From Betaproteobacteria bacterium (lineage in GTDB: Bacteria; Pseudomonadota; Gammaproteobacteria; Burkholderiales; Usitatibacteraceae), in the NCBI GenBank assembly GCA_016720855.1, contig JADKJU010000003.1, positions 124,001-188,000 on the forward strand: a stretch of DNA of 64,000 nt. Direction: 5' to 3'. Position 1 is the stretch's first letter; every line of letters starts with the position of its first letter. Made by a program: the position numbers and the translations under genes. Below are positions 41,888 through 50,458 of this stretch, in pieces. The notes beneath the pieces are model-generated. The model worked only from the letters and a program-made list of their open reading frames with translations, ran no database searches and was not told where the DNA came from.

Positions 41888-42901
41888 TCAGGCCGGCAAC
41901 TTCAGGCGGCTGTAGACCCGCCTCGCGTTGCCTTCGAATATCTTGCGGCGGTCCTCGGCGGTGAGGCCGGGCGCCGCGTCGATGTAGCGCTTCGTGTCGT
42001 CGAAGTAGAAGCCGGACTCCGGGTCGACGCCGCGGACCGCGCCCACCATCTCCGAGGCGAAGAGGATGTTCTCGGCGGGGATGACCTTCATGAGCAGGTC
42101 GATGCCGGCCTGGTGGTAAACGCAGGTGTCGAAGTACACGTTGTTCAGCAGGTGCTCCTTGAGCAGCGGCAGCTTCATGTCCTGCGCGAGCCCGCGGTAG
42201 CGCCCCCAGTGGTAGGGAACGGCCCCCCCGCCGTGGGGAATGACGAACTTGAGCGTCGGGAAGTCCTTGAAGAGGTTCGAGGTGAGGAACTGCATGAAGG
42301 CCGTCGTGTCGGCGTTGATGTAGTGCGCGCCGACGGCGTGGAAGCACGGGTTGCAGCTCGCGCTGACATGCACCATGGCGGGCACGTCCAGCTCCACCAT
42401 CTTCTCGTACAGGGGGTACCACCACCGGTCGGTGAGCGGCGGGTCCTTCCAGTGGCCACCGGACGGATCCGGATTGAGATTGCAGCCCACGAAACCCAGG
42501 TCCTTCACGCAGCGCTCGAGCTCGGGAATGCAGCTCGCGGGCGCAACGCCCGGCGACTGCGGCAGCTGGCACACCGGGACGAAATTGCGCGGATACAGAC
42601 CGCAGACCCGATGGATCAGGTCGTTGCACTGGCGCGACCACTCGAGGCTCGTCTGCGCGGTCCCGATGTGATGGGCCATGGCCATCGCCCGGGGCGAGAA
42701 GAAGGTGAGGTCCGTCCCGCGTTCGCGCTGCAGGCGCAGCTGGTTCTTCTCGACGCTTTCGCGCAATTCCTCGTCGCTGATGGCGAGGTCGGTTCGCTTC
42801 GGCGGCGCCGAAGAGCCGTCCAGCGCCTTCACCTGGCTATTGCGCCATCCCTCCAGCGCGCTGGGCGCGGTGGTGTAGTGGCCGTGGCAGTCGATGATCA
42901 T
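41888..42901 (-). CDS. ligJ: 4-Oxalomesaconate hydratase, LigJ-type amidohydrolase
   Basis: A 337-residue amidohydrolase-superfamily protein starting MIIDCHGHYTTAP, with the zinc ligands His6/His8. Conserved blocks are FFSPRAMAMAHHIG, LPQSPGVAPASCIPELE, NLNPDPSGGHW, HVSASCNPCFHAVGAHY and HGGGAVPYHWGR. This block set is that of LigJ of Sphingobium SYK-6, which hydrates 4-oxalomesaconate to 4-carboxy-4-hydroxy-2-oxoadipate in the protocatechuate 4,5-cleavage and gallate pathways. The frame is open upstream for 55 codons, but MIIDCHGHY matches the family start. No ring-cleavage dioxygenase is in the window. Confidence 0.88.
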   Translation of the reverse strand: MIIDCHGHYTTAPSALEGWRNSQVKALDGSSAPPKRTDLAISDEELRESVEKNQLRLQRERGTDLTFFSPRAMAMAHHIGTAQTSLEWSRQCNDLIHRVCGLYPRNFVPVCQLPQSPGVAPASCIPELERCVKDLGFVGCNLNPDPSGGHWKDPPLTDRWWYPLYEKMVELDVPAMVHVSASCNPCFHAVGAHYINADTTAFMQFLTSNLFKDFPTLKFVIPHGGGAVPYHWGRYRGLAQDMKLPLLKEHLLNNVYFDTCVYHQAGIDLLMKVIPAENILFASEMVGAVRGVDPESGFYFDDTKRYIDAAPGLTAEDRRKIFEGNARRVYSRLKLPA

Positions 42902-43064
42902 GGAGTTCGCACCTTGGAGGCCGGACGGGACCCACCGCGCTTCGGTCATGTAGGGCAGCTCACCCCGGCAGGGCCATGGGCGCCGGAAGCGCTCTCCCGG
43001 CATGTTCGAGCCAATCATTGCACCCTGCCAGAGTCGAGTCCAATATCCATTCCGCGCCCCAGTC

Positions 43065-43072
43065 ATTCGAAT
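43065..43072. promoter_or_regulatory. ATTCGAAT palindrome in the ligJ/lysR divergent region
   Basis: The 182-base interval between the divergent ligJ and lysR genes has one AT-richer patch, with the palindrome ATTCGAAT 11 bases before the lysR ATG, inside a T-N11-A spacing. It is a candidate LysR operator only. Confidence 0.3.
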
Positions 43073-43083
43073 TGCCTATAAGC

Positions 43084-44034
43084 ATGGACATCCGCCAGCT
43101 GCGCTATTTCGTCGCCGTCGCCGAGGAGCTCAACTTCAGCCAGGCCGCGCGGCGGCTGCACATGAGCCAGCCTCCCCTGAGCCAGCAGATCAAGGCGGTC
43201 GAGGACGAACTCGGAACGGTATTGCTCGAGAGGAACCGGCGCAGGGTCCGGCTCACGGAGCCGGGGCGACTCTTCCTCGTCCAGGCCCGCTCCATCCTCG
43301 CGCAGCTCGACGGCGCGGGCGACGAAGTCAGGCGCGCGGCCCGGGGCGAGGCCGGCGAGATCCGGGTGGCGTTCACCGGCTCCGTTCCCATGTTCGAGCC
43401 GTTCCCGCGCTTCATCCAGGCGTTTCGTGAAAAGTTTCCGGGCGTTCGCGTGGAGATGGGGCACATGTCCTCCGGCGCGCAGCTTCAGGCGATCGCGGAC
43501 CGCCGCATCGACGTGGGCTTCCTCCGGCCATCGCACCAGTTCGCCCCCGGTCCGGACATCGAGGTGCGAACCATCTGGGAGGACGAGCTGATGGCAGTGC
43601 TGCCGTCCGCACACCGTCTGGCCCGCGCGCGCGGCGGCGTGAGGGTCGCGGATCTCGCCGATGAACCGTTCATCCTCTTCCCGCGCGGGATCGGCTGCGG
43701 CCTCTACGATCACGTGATGGGGCTGTGCAGCCAGGCAGGGTTCGCCCCGCGCCTGGCGCAGGAGGCCCGCGAAGGCGTGACGATCCTCGCGCTGATCGCG
43801 GCGGGCACGGGGATATCGATCCTTCCGGACACCTACCGCAATGCGAACATTCCCGGCGTGGTCCATCGACCGCTCGCCACCAGGGAATCGAAGAGCCGGT
43901 TGCTCCTCGCGTGGCGCGCCAGCGACAAGACACCGCTGCTCGGTCGCTTCCTTGCGATGGCCGACGCGTGGCCGGGGTTCGCGTCTGCGTCGCGGACCGC
44001 AACCCCCCGCCGGAAGAAGCCAGTCGCGGCCTAG
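43084..44034 (+). CDS. LysR-family regulator divergent from ligJ
   Basis: A 316-residue regulator starting MDIRQLRYFVAVAEELNFSQAARRL, with MSQPPLSQQI in the recognition helix and an effector domain from about residue 91 (GEIRVAFTGSVPMFEPF). The group resembles regulators of aromatic-acid catabolism. Being divergent from ligJ and its Bug gene it is their probable activator. Its 3' end overlaps the convergent aldehyde dehydrogenase stop by 4 bases. Confidence 0.9.
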   Translation: MDIRQLRYFVAVAEELNFSQAARRLHMSQPPLSQQIKAVEDELGTVLLERNRRRVRLTEPGRLFLVQARSILAQLDGAGDEVRRAARGEAGEIRVAFTGSVPMFEPFPRFIQAFREKFPGVRVEMGHMSSGAQLQAIADRRIDVGFLRPSHQFAPGPDIEVRTIWEDELMAVLPSAHRLARARGGVRVADLADEPFILFPRGIGCGLYDHVMGLCSQAGFAPRLAQEAREGVTILALIAAGTGISILPDTYRNANIPGVVHRPLATRESKSRLLLAWRASDKTPLLGRFLAMADAWPGFASASRTATPRRKKPVAA

Positions 44035-45491
44035 AGGTTGAACAGGACCAGCCGTTCCTCGGTCATGTCGCGGATCGCGTAGCGCGGGCCCTCGCGGCCG
44101 ATGCCGCTGGACTTGATTCCCCCGTAGGCGAGCTGGTCGGTGCGCCAGGTGGAAGTGCCGTTCACGATGAGCCCGCCGACGCGCAGCGACCGGATGGCGT
44201 CGAACGCCACCTGGATCGATTTCGTGAAGATCCCGCAGTGCAGCCCGTACTGGTCCGCGCTGATGCTCTCGAAGAGCGGCCCCAGCTCGCGATAGCGCTG
44301 CACGGTGACGACGGGACCGAAGACCTCCTCGCAGACCACGCGCATCGAGCGTTGCACGTCGACGAGGACGGTGGGTTCGTATTGCGCGCCGCGTCGACCG
44401 CCGCCGGTGAGGATGCGGGCGCCTTGCGAGACGGCCTCGACCACCCAGCGCTCGACCCTCGTCGCCGCCGCCTCGTCGATCAGGGTGCCGACGTCCGTGG
44501 CCGGATCGAGCGGATCGCCGACGCGAAGCGTGTTCACCTCGGCCACGAGGCGCTCGACGAATGCGTCGTACACGCTTTCGTGGACAACCGCGTTCTGCAC
44601 GGAAATGCAGCTCTGGCCGGCAAGGCGCATGGAGTTGCGCGCGCAAAGCGTCGCTGCCTCCAACACGTCCGCATCCGAGTGCACGATCGTCGTGCCGTTC
44701 CCGCCCAGTTCGAGGGCCACGCGCCGAAGCCCGCTGGCCGCCTTGATCTCGGCGCCCACCCGGCTCGACCCGGTGAAGGACACGAAATCCACGCGCGGGT
44801 CGCGCACCAGCGCCGGCCCCACCGTGTTGCCGTACAGCAGGTTCACGAACCCGGACGGCGTTCCTGCATCCACGAATATTTCCACGAGCTTCTCCACCGT
44901 CCCGGGGGACTGCGGTGGTGCCTTGAGAACGATGGCGTTTCCGGCCGCGATGGCCGGCGCGATCTTGTGGCAGGCGAGATTGAACGGCGCGTTGAACGGC
45001 GTGATCCCGGCCACCACGCCGACGGGGAAACGCAGCAGGAAGGCGAACTTGCCCGCTCCCATCGCGGTGCCGTCCAGCGGGACCTGCTCGCCTTCGATCC
45101 GGATCGCCTCCTCGGCGGAGAGCAGGATCGTGTCCTGGGACCGCGTAACCTCTGCGCGCGCGTCCTTGATGGCCTTCCCGGTCTCGCGCGTCATGATCTC
45201 GGCGATTCCATCCGCACGCTCGACGAGGAGCGCCGCGACCTTGCGCAGCAAGGCTGCGCGCTGGTAGCCGGGCATCGCCGCCACGACGGCCCTGGCGGCG
45301 ACCGCGGCGGTCAACGCATCGTCCAGATCCTGGAGCGAGGATTCGGGAACCCGCGCGATCCGCTCCTTGCGAAAGGGGTCGATGACATCGACCTCGGTCA
45401 TGCCGGTGCGCCACTCGCCGCCGATCCTCATGCGCAGGCGCGGCGCGTCTCGTGTCGGCCCCTGCCCGCCTGCCTTAGTCGATTCGGTCAT
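44031..45491 (-). CDS. NAD(P)-dependent aldehyde dehydrogenase
   Basis: A 486-residue aldehyde dehydrogenase. GITPFNAPFNLACHKIAPAI is the cofactor region, SFTGSSRVGAEI the glycine turn, ELGGNG the general base Glu, and AGQSCISVQ the nucleophilic Cys. The nearest types by motif are lactaldehyde/glyceraldehyde-3-phosphate (non-phosphorylating) dehydrogenases. A start at 45491 gives the usual length. The following dehydrogenase-like gene on the same strand begins upstream (45521-46429), 29 bases away, so the two are probably co-transcribed. Confidence 0.9.
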   Translation of the reverse strand: MTESTKAGGQGPTRDAPRLRMRIGGEWRTGMTEVDVIDPFRKERIARVPESSLQDLDDALTAAVAARAVVAAMPGYQRAALLRKVAALLVERADGIAEIMTRETGKAIKDARAEVTRSQDTILLSAEEAIRIEGEQVPLDGTAMGAGKFAFLLRFPVGVVAGITPFNAPFNLACHKIAPAIAAGNAIVLKAPPQSPGTVEKLVEIFVDAGTPSGFVNLLYGNTVGPALVRDPRVDFVSFTGSSRVGAEIKAASGLRRVALELGGNGTTIVHSDADVLEAATLCARNSMRLAGQSCISVQNAVVHESVYDAFVERLVAEVNTLRVGDPLDPATDVGTLIDEAAATRVERWVVEAVSQGARILTGGGRRGAQYEPTVLVDVQRSMRVVCEEVFGPVVTVQRYRELGPLFESISADQYGLHCGIFTKSIQVAFDAIRSLRVGGLIVNGTSTWRTDQLAYGGIKSSGIGREGPRYAIRDMTEERLVLFNL

Positions 45492-45520
45492 GGATTCCCC
45501 CTGGAAGCCGGCGCAAGCGC

Positions 45521-46429
45521 CTAGGCCAGCCCCCGTTGTGCCGCCTTGCGCAGCGCCTCCAGGATCGCCCCGCGGTCCTCCGGCACCTTGCCGCCGAACG
45601 CGTCCTTCAGCTTCGCGTCTCCCGTTCGCTGCTGGCGCTCGATGGTGCCGCGTGTCATGAGCGGCTCGACCCCCATGTCCTCGAGCGTCTTCGCGACCTC
45701 GCGCATTTCCGCCGCGCGCCGGATGCCGTGGCTCGCCATGCGCTCGAGGTTGTAGTCCGCGATCCTCGCCCAGTCGAGCGTGGGAAAGGTTTGGGTGAGG
45801 GAGGCGATCAGCCGGTCCTCGACGCCGCCCGCCCGCGCGGCAAGGAAGCACTCCTGCGTGAGCGCCTCGAGCCCCTTGATCATGACACTTCGCACCATCT
45901 TCATCGCGATTGCCGAGCCGACTTCAGCGCCGGCCTCCTCGACGCTCATCGCGCAGCGACGCAGGAGCGGAAGCACTTCCGCCGCGGCCGGCCCGGATAC
46001 GAGCATCGGAGTCTTGTGGCGCAGCGGCAGCACCGGCGCCATGACGGCCACGTCCACGAATCGCGCCCGGTCGCCGACGATCCGGGCCGCCTCGCGCTTG
46101 CGCTGCGGCGACACGGAGTTGACGTCGAGGTAGAACTGGCCCGGCGAGAGTCCTTCGCACGCCGACGCGGCGGCATCGAGATTCGAGGAAGCGGTCACGG
46201 CCGAGATCACGACGTCAGCCTCGCGAAGGGCATCGACGCAGTTCACGGCCTGGCGCACGCCCAGCCGCGCCGCCGCCACCCGCAACGCCGAGCCGCGATT
46301 CTCGTCGGGGAAAAGGATGTCCCATGCGGCGATCCGCGTCACGTCTTCGCGTCGCAAACCCTCGGCGAGAGCCTGGCCGGCCTCGCCGAATCCTATGAGC
46401 GCAAATGCGGGCAATTTATTTTCGTTCAT
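45521..46429 (-). CDS. NAD-binding dehydrogenase with DUF1932-type C-terminal domain
   Basis: A 302-residue protein. The N-terminal Rossmann domain (ALIGFGEAGQALAEGLR) resembles 6-phosphogluconate/beta-hydroxyacid dehydrogenases. The C-terminal part (AMKMVRSVMIKGLEALTQECFLAA, then GVEPLMTRGTIERQQ) is the DUF1932-like helical domain. The catalytic Lys of the family probably is the one in AMKMVRS. The substrate is unknown. It is first in a unit with the aldehyde dehydrogenase and divergent from the ThDP-enzyme gene. Confidence 0.85.
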   Translation of the reverse strand: MNENKLPAFALIGFGEAGQALAEGLRREDVTRIAAWDILFPDENRGSALRVAAARLGVRQAVNCVDALREADVVISAVTASSNLDAAASACEGLSPGQFYLDVNSVSPQRKREAARIVGDRARFVDVAVMAPVLPLRHKTPMLVSGPAAAEVLPLLRRCAMSVEEAGAEVGSAIAMKMVRSVMIKGLEALTQECFLAARAGGVEDRLIASLTQTFPTLDWARIADYNLERMASHGIRRAAEMREVAKTLEDMGVEPLMTRGTIERQQRTGDAKLKDAFGGKVPEDRGAILEALRKAAQRGLA

Positions 46430-46525
46430 GCCGACCAATGATACATTCCGGTGAGTCCTGCGAAATCCCGTGCGCCATCCTGAGCTCCGGAAGGCGAACA
46501 CGGAACCCCCACGAGGAACGCGCCG

Positions 46526-48130
46526 ATGAACGTCTCCGAGCTGATCGTCCGCTACCTGCAGGCCCTGGGCGTGCGTCATGTGTTCGGCTACCCCGGCGAC
46601 CCTTCCGTCGAGGTGCTCGAGGCGTGCCGGCGCGCGGATCTTGCCTTCGTCCTGGGCCGGCGCGAGGGAACCGCGGGGCTCATGGCCGAAGCGACCGGGA
46701 TGCTCACCGGCGTGCCGGGCGTGTGCCTTTCAACCCTCGGCCCGGGATCGACCAACCTCGTCAACGCGGTCGCCAACGCCTGGCTCGACCGCGTGCCGAT
46801 GCTCGCCTTCTCCGGCCAGATCGAGAGCAGGCGCGAGCCGTTCTTCACGCACCAGGTGATCAACCAGGAGCGCCTGTTCGCCCCCGTGTGCAAGTGGGCG
46901 ACGACGATCCAGCCGCACACCGCTGCCACGATCATGCGCAAGGCCGTGCGCACGGCCATGGCCGAGCGGCCCGGCCCCGTGCACATGACGCTTGCCGCGG
47001 ACGTGGTCGGGGCGGAGGCGACCGACGCCGAGATCCGGCTGCCGCCCCTCGAAGCACGGGAGTTCCCGCTCGCCTTCGCCGCCGAGGCGGCCGCCGCCGA
47101 TGTTTCGGCGAGGATACGCATCGCACGTCGCCCGGTGATCCTTGCCGGCATCGCGGCCGTTCGCGGCAATGCCTGCGCGAGCCTGGCGCGCCTGGCCGAG
47201 TCGCTAGGCTGCCCCGTCGTGGTCGCGCCGATGGCCAAGGGCGTCCTCGCCGAGGACCATCCGCTCTACGCGGGAACGCTGGACATGGCGTGCCAGGCGT
47301 TCATGTGGAAGTTCCTCTCCGGCTGCGACCTCATCATTGCCGCCGGCTTCGATGCCGTGGAGCTCATCAAGCCCTGGAGCCTCGAGGTCCCCACGATTCA
47401 TGTGGACGCCACGCCGAACACCGACCAGATCTACCCGGCCGAGCTCGAGCTGGTCGGCCCGATCGCGGCAATCCTCGATGCGCTGGCCGCTTCCTGCGGC
47501 GGATCGCCGCGATGGACGGATGCCGAGGTCCGCGCGCACCGCGATGCCCTGGTGGCGAAATACTACGAGGGCCGCGTCTCCGGCCGGCTCAATCCCACGG
47601 ACGTGATCGACGTCGTGCGCCGGGCGTCACCCCGGGAAGCGATCGCCACCGCGGACGTGGGCTCGCACAAGCTGCTCGTGGGACAGGGCTGGGCGACCTA
47701 CGGGCCGCGCTCCACGCTCATGACGAACGGCCTGTCCTCGATGGGCTTTTCCCTTCCCGCGGCGATCGCGGCGAAGCTCGTCCACCCGAAACGGCCGGTG
47801 GTGTGCTTCACGGGCGATGGCGGGCTCGCCATGGTGCAGGGCGAGCTTCGGCTCGCCTCGAGCCTCGCAATCGATCCGCTGGTGATCGTCTTCTGCGACA
47901 ACAGCCTGAACCGCATCGAACTCAAGCAGGCCCAGCGCAAGTACCCGAGCTGGGGAACGCTGATCGATTCAACCGACATCGAGAAGCTCGCGCAGTCCAT
48001 GGGCTGCGAGGGAGCGAACGTGGATTCGGCCGCGGCGCTGGAGCGCGTGCTGTCGCAACCGCGGCCTTCCGATCGGCCCCTCGTCCTGGGTGTGCACATC
48101 GATCCGGCGCAGTACCTGGCGCAATTCTGA
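46526..48130 (+). CDS. Thiamine-diphosphate enzyme, acetolactate synthase-like
   Basis: A 534-residue ThDP-dependent enzyme. The catalytic Glu is in GRREGTAGLMAEATG, the central FAD/ADP-like domain runs about 185-320, and the cofactor motif starts at GDGGLAMVQGEL and ends at FCDNSLN. The region LSTLGPGSTNLVN is typical of acetolactate synthase-like and 2-oxoacid decarboxylase proteins. No small regulatory subunit gene (ilvN) is adjacent, which argues against branched-chain synthesis. A 2-oxoacid decarboxylase or carboligase in the neighbouring acid pathway is likely. Confidence 0.87.
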   Translation: MNVSELIVRYLQALGVRHVFGYPGDPSVEVLEACRRADLAFVLGRREGTAGLMAEATGMLTGVPGVCLSTLGPGSTNLVNAVANAWLDRVPMLAFSGQIESRREPFFTHQVINQERLFAPVCKWATTIQPHTAATIMRKAVRTAMAERPGPVHMTLAADVVGAEATDAEIRLPPLEAREFPLAFAAEAAAADVSARIRIARRPVILAGIAAVRGNACASLARLAESLGCPVVVAPMAKGVLAEDHPLYAGTLDMACQAFMWKFLSGCDLIIAAGFDAVELIKPWSLEVPTIHVDATPNTDQIYPAELELVGPIAAILDALAASCGGSPRWTDAEVRAHRDALVAKYYEGRVSGRLNPTDVIDVVRRASPREAIATADVGSHKLLVGQGWATYGPRSTLMTNGLSSMGFSLPAAIAAKLVHPKRPVVCFTGDGGLAMVQGELRLASSLAIDPLVIVFCDNSLNRIELKQAQRKYPSWGTLIDSTDIEKLAQSMGCEGANVDSAAALERVLSQPRPSDRPLVLGVHIDPAQYLAQF

Positions 48131-48171
48131 GTCGCCCGCACGGTCGGCGGCTTCCCGGGTCCTTTTCCTGC

Positions 48172-48555
48172 TCAGGCCGCCTTCTGCACCGGGATCGCCT
48201 CGCGCCTGTCCTTGATGGCGTTGTTGGCATCCACGTAAACGAGATCGGGGTGGTACTTCGCGATCTCCGCTTCCGTGTAGGTCGCGTAGGAGGCGATGAT
48301 CAGCAGGTCGCCGCGCCGCGCCTTGTGCGCCGCTGCGCCATTTACCGAGATGGCTCCGGAGCCGCGCTGCGCCGAAATCGCATAGGTGGAGAAGCGCTCG
48401 CCGTTGTTCACGTTGTAGATCTCGATCTGCTGGTACTGCCTGATGTCGGCCGCGTCCAGGAGATCCTGATCGATGGCGCAGGAGCCCTCGTAATGAAGCT
48501 CGGACGCCGTGCAGGTGACACGGTGCAGCTTCGACTTGAGCATGGTGCGTTGCAT
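48172..48555 (-). CDS. panD: Aspartate 1-decarboxylase (proenzyme)
   Basis: A 127-residue pyruvoyl enzyme making beta-alanine for pantothenate. The self-cleavage site is YEGSCAID, between Gly24 or so and the Ser that becomes the pyruvoyl group. The active-site Tyr and Lys lie in MLKSKLHRV and NGERFSTYAI. It is the last gene of a pantothenate run with panC 92 bases upstream. Start MQRTMLKSK as in relatives. Confidence 0.95.
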   Translation of the reverse strand: MQRTMLKSKLHRVTCTASELHYEGSCAIDQDLLDAADIRQYQQIEIYNVNNGERFSTYAISAQRGSGAISVNGAAAHKARRGDLLIIASYATYTEAEIAKYHPDLVYVDANNAIKDRREAIPVQKAA

Positions 48556-48647
48556 GTTTCCGTCTCCGAAAGTACGACTGGCCTTGAGTCTATCGAGTCT
48601 TTTTAGAGGAAGGACTCGAAACTTCGGCACAGCCCCAGGTTTGTCGG

Positions 48648-49478
48648 CTACGCGCGGATCTCGACGTTGTCGATCAGCCGGGTCTTGCCCAGCCACGCCG
48701 CCCCGAGAACCACCAGATCGCGGTCCCGGGGGTCCGGAAATGCCAATCCGGACTGATTCCGCACTGCAACATAATCCACTTTCCATCCGGATTTCGTCAA
48801 GTCATTGATTGCGAAAGAGCAAAGTGCATCAAAATCGTGCCGGCCGCTTTCCACGAGATCCTTGATCCGCCGGAGATTGCGGTTGAGGCGCACCGCTTCG
48901 GTGCGTTCCTCAGAGGAGAGATAGCTGTTCCTCGAGGACATCGCGAGGCCGTCGGGTTCGCGCTTCGTCTCCACCCCGACGATCGCGACGGGGAAGTTCA
49001 ACTGCCTCGCCAGGGCCCGGATCACGAACAATTGCTGGTAGTCCTTGCGCCCGAAGACGGCTGTGTGCGGTGCAACAATATTGAACAGTTTCGCCACGAC
49101 CGTCATCACGCCCTGGAAATGGCCCGGACGGAAGTCGCCGCACAGTTGCTCCGCGGATTTGGGGGGCAAAATCAGTATCTCCTGAGCGTGCGGATAGAGT
49201 TCCCTGTCGTCCGGCGCGAACACCACGTGGCATCCGGCCTTCTCGAGCATTTCGCAATCGCGCCCGATCGTGCGCGGATAGCGGTCGAAGTCCCCGCCGG
49301 GCTCGAACTGCAGGCGGTTGACGAAGATGGACGCGACAATGCACTGGCCGTGCTTCTTCGCCTCCTCGACCAGCGCGATGTGCCCCGCGTGAAGATTGCC
49401 CATCGTCGGCACGAGGACGATCGACGCTTCGCCTTCGACTCGCTTTCTCAACTCGGGCACGGTATGGATCAGTTCCAC
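48648..49478 (-). CDS. panC: Pantothenate synthetase
   Basis: A 276-residue ligase joining pantoate and beta-alanine with ATP. Motifs are VPTMGNLHAGH (nucleotidyl-transfer HxGH), FEPGGDFDRYPRT, VFGRKDYQQLFVIR and SSRNSYLSSEER. It follows panB by 95 bases; the gap holds a tandem 10-bp repeat. Together with panB and panD it gives all but the ketopantoate reductase step. Confidence 0.95.
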   Translation of the reverse strand: MELIHTVPELRKRVEGEASIVLVPTMGNLHAGHIALVEEAKKHGQCIVASIFVNRLQFEPGGDFDRYPRTIGRDCEMLEKAGCHVVFAPDDRELYPHAQEILILPPKSAEQLCGDFRPGHFQGVMTVVAKLFNIVAPHTAVFGRKDYQQLFVIRALARQLNFPVAIVGVETKREPDGLAMSSRNSYLSSEERTEAVRLNRNLRRIKDLVESGRHDFDALCSFAINDLTKSGWKVDYVAVRNQSGLAFPDPRDRDLVVLGAAWLGKTRLIDNVEIRA

Positions 49479-49509
49479 GCCGCTTCCTCGCTCAATGAAT
49501 CGCCGCGGT

Positions 49510-49550
49510 CATCCGTGTTCATCCGTGGACATCCGTGTTCATCCGTGTTC
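49510..49550. repeat. Four tandem copies of a 10-bp unit between panB and panC
   Basis: CATCCGTGTT, CATCCGTGGA, CATCCGTGTT, CATCCGTGTT follow without gaps. Similar ATCCGTGTTCATCCGTGG runs are seen between genes in unrelated bacteria. A role as a mini-satellite, binding array or hairpin-free spacer is open. Confidence 0.8.
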
Positions 49551-49573
49551 CACGCTTTACGCTCGCATCACGC

Positions 49574-50365
49574 TCAGAAGCAGTGCTCCGGCCCCGGGAA
49601 AGTCTTCGCCTTCACCGCCTTCACGTAGGCCGCGATCGCCGCCTTCACCGAAGGCGCCCCCTCCATGAAGTTCTTCACGAAGCGGGCCTTGCGTCCCGGG
49701 TAGATGTCCAGCATGTCGTAGACCACCAGCACCTGCCCCGACACGTCCGGGCCCGCCCCGATGCCGATCGTGGGGACCGTGAGCGAATCGGTGACGCGCT
49801 TGGCGACCAGCGCGGGCATGGCCTCCATCAGGACGATCGCGGCCCCCGCGGCTTCCAGCGCCTTCGCATCCGCTATCAGGTGTCCGGCAGTATCGTCGTC
49901 GCGGCCCTGCACCCGGTATCCGCCCAGCGTATGCACCGACTGCGGCGTGAGCCCGATGTGCGCGCAGACGGGGATGCCGCGCTCCACGAGGAAACGGGTC
50001 GTCTCGACCATCGTGGCGCCGCCCTCCAGCTTCACCATCTGGGCGCCGGCTGCCATCAGGCGCGCAGCATGGCGGAAGGCCTGCTCCTTCGATTCCTGGA
50101 AGCTGCCGAAGGGCATGTCCGCGAGAATGAGCGCGTTGGCGCTGCCCCGGGCGACGGCGCGGACGTGGTACTCCGTCTCCTGCATCGTCACCGGAAGCGT
50201 CGAATCGTGCCCCTGGATCACCATGCCCAGCGAATCGCCGATGAGGAGGATATCGACGCCGGCGGCGTCGGAGATCGCCGCGAAACTCGCGTCGTAGCAG
50301 GTGAGCATGACGAGCTTCTCGCCGCCTCGCGCGCGTTCCTGGAGCTTCGGTATGGTCACTCTCAT
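49574..50365 (-). CDS. panB: 3-Methyl-2-oxobutanoate hydroxymethyltransferase
   Basis: A 263-residue TIM-barrel enzyme making ketopantoate with methylenetetrahydrofolate. Motifs are MLTCYDASFA, LIGDSLGMVIQGH (Asp metal ligand), VKLEGG, HIGLTPQSVH with the catalytic Glu further on, and TIGIGAGPDVSGQ. First of the panB-panC-panD set on this strand. A palindromic repeat separates it from the deoxynucleoside kinase gene. Confidence 0.95.
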   Translation of the reverse strand: MRVTIPKLQERARGGEKLVMLTCYDASFAAISDAAGVDILLIGDSLGMVIQGHDSTLPVTMQETEYHVRAVARGSANALILADMPFGSFQESKEQAFRHAARLMAAGAQMVKLEGGATMVETTRFLVERGIPVCAHIGLTPQSVHTLGGYRVQGRDDDTAGHLIADAKALEAAGAAIVLMEAMPALVAKRVTDSLTVPTIGIGAGPDVSGQVLVVYDMLDIYPGRKARFVKNFMEGAPSVKAAIAAYVKAVKAKTFPGPEHCF

Positions 50366-50430
50366 GGAAATGGGAACCGGCCGAGTGGGACGAGCATTCT
50401 GCCACGGTTTCGCTGCAATGCAGCATGGCC

Positions 50431-50458
50431 TGAAAAAGGGGACAGACCCCCTTTTTCA
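50431..50458. repeat. GGGGTC-type palindrome forming the kinase stop codon
   Basis: TGAAAAAGGGGACAGACCCC followed by CTTTTTCA is a 28-bp palindrome in the 90-base gap before panB. On the minus strand its first three bases are the TGA stop of the deoxynucleoside kinase. With its A/T-rich arms it may also end transcription. Confidence 0.8.

Noticed and set aside
43063..45414. A 783-codon minus-strand frame overlapping lysR and the aldehyde dehydrogenase
   Set aside because: It runs through the sense strand of one gene and the antisense of the other in a different frame, with no recognisable domain.
46526..48130. Acetolactate synthase for branched-chain amino acids (ilvB)
   Set aside because: No ilvN or ilvC neighbour, and the context is catabolic; only the general ThDP family is supported.
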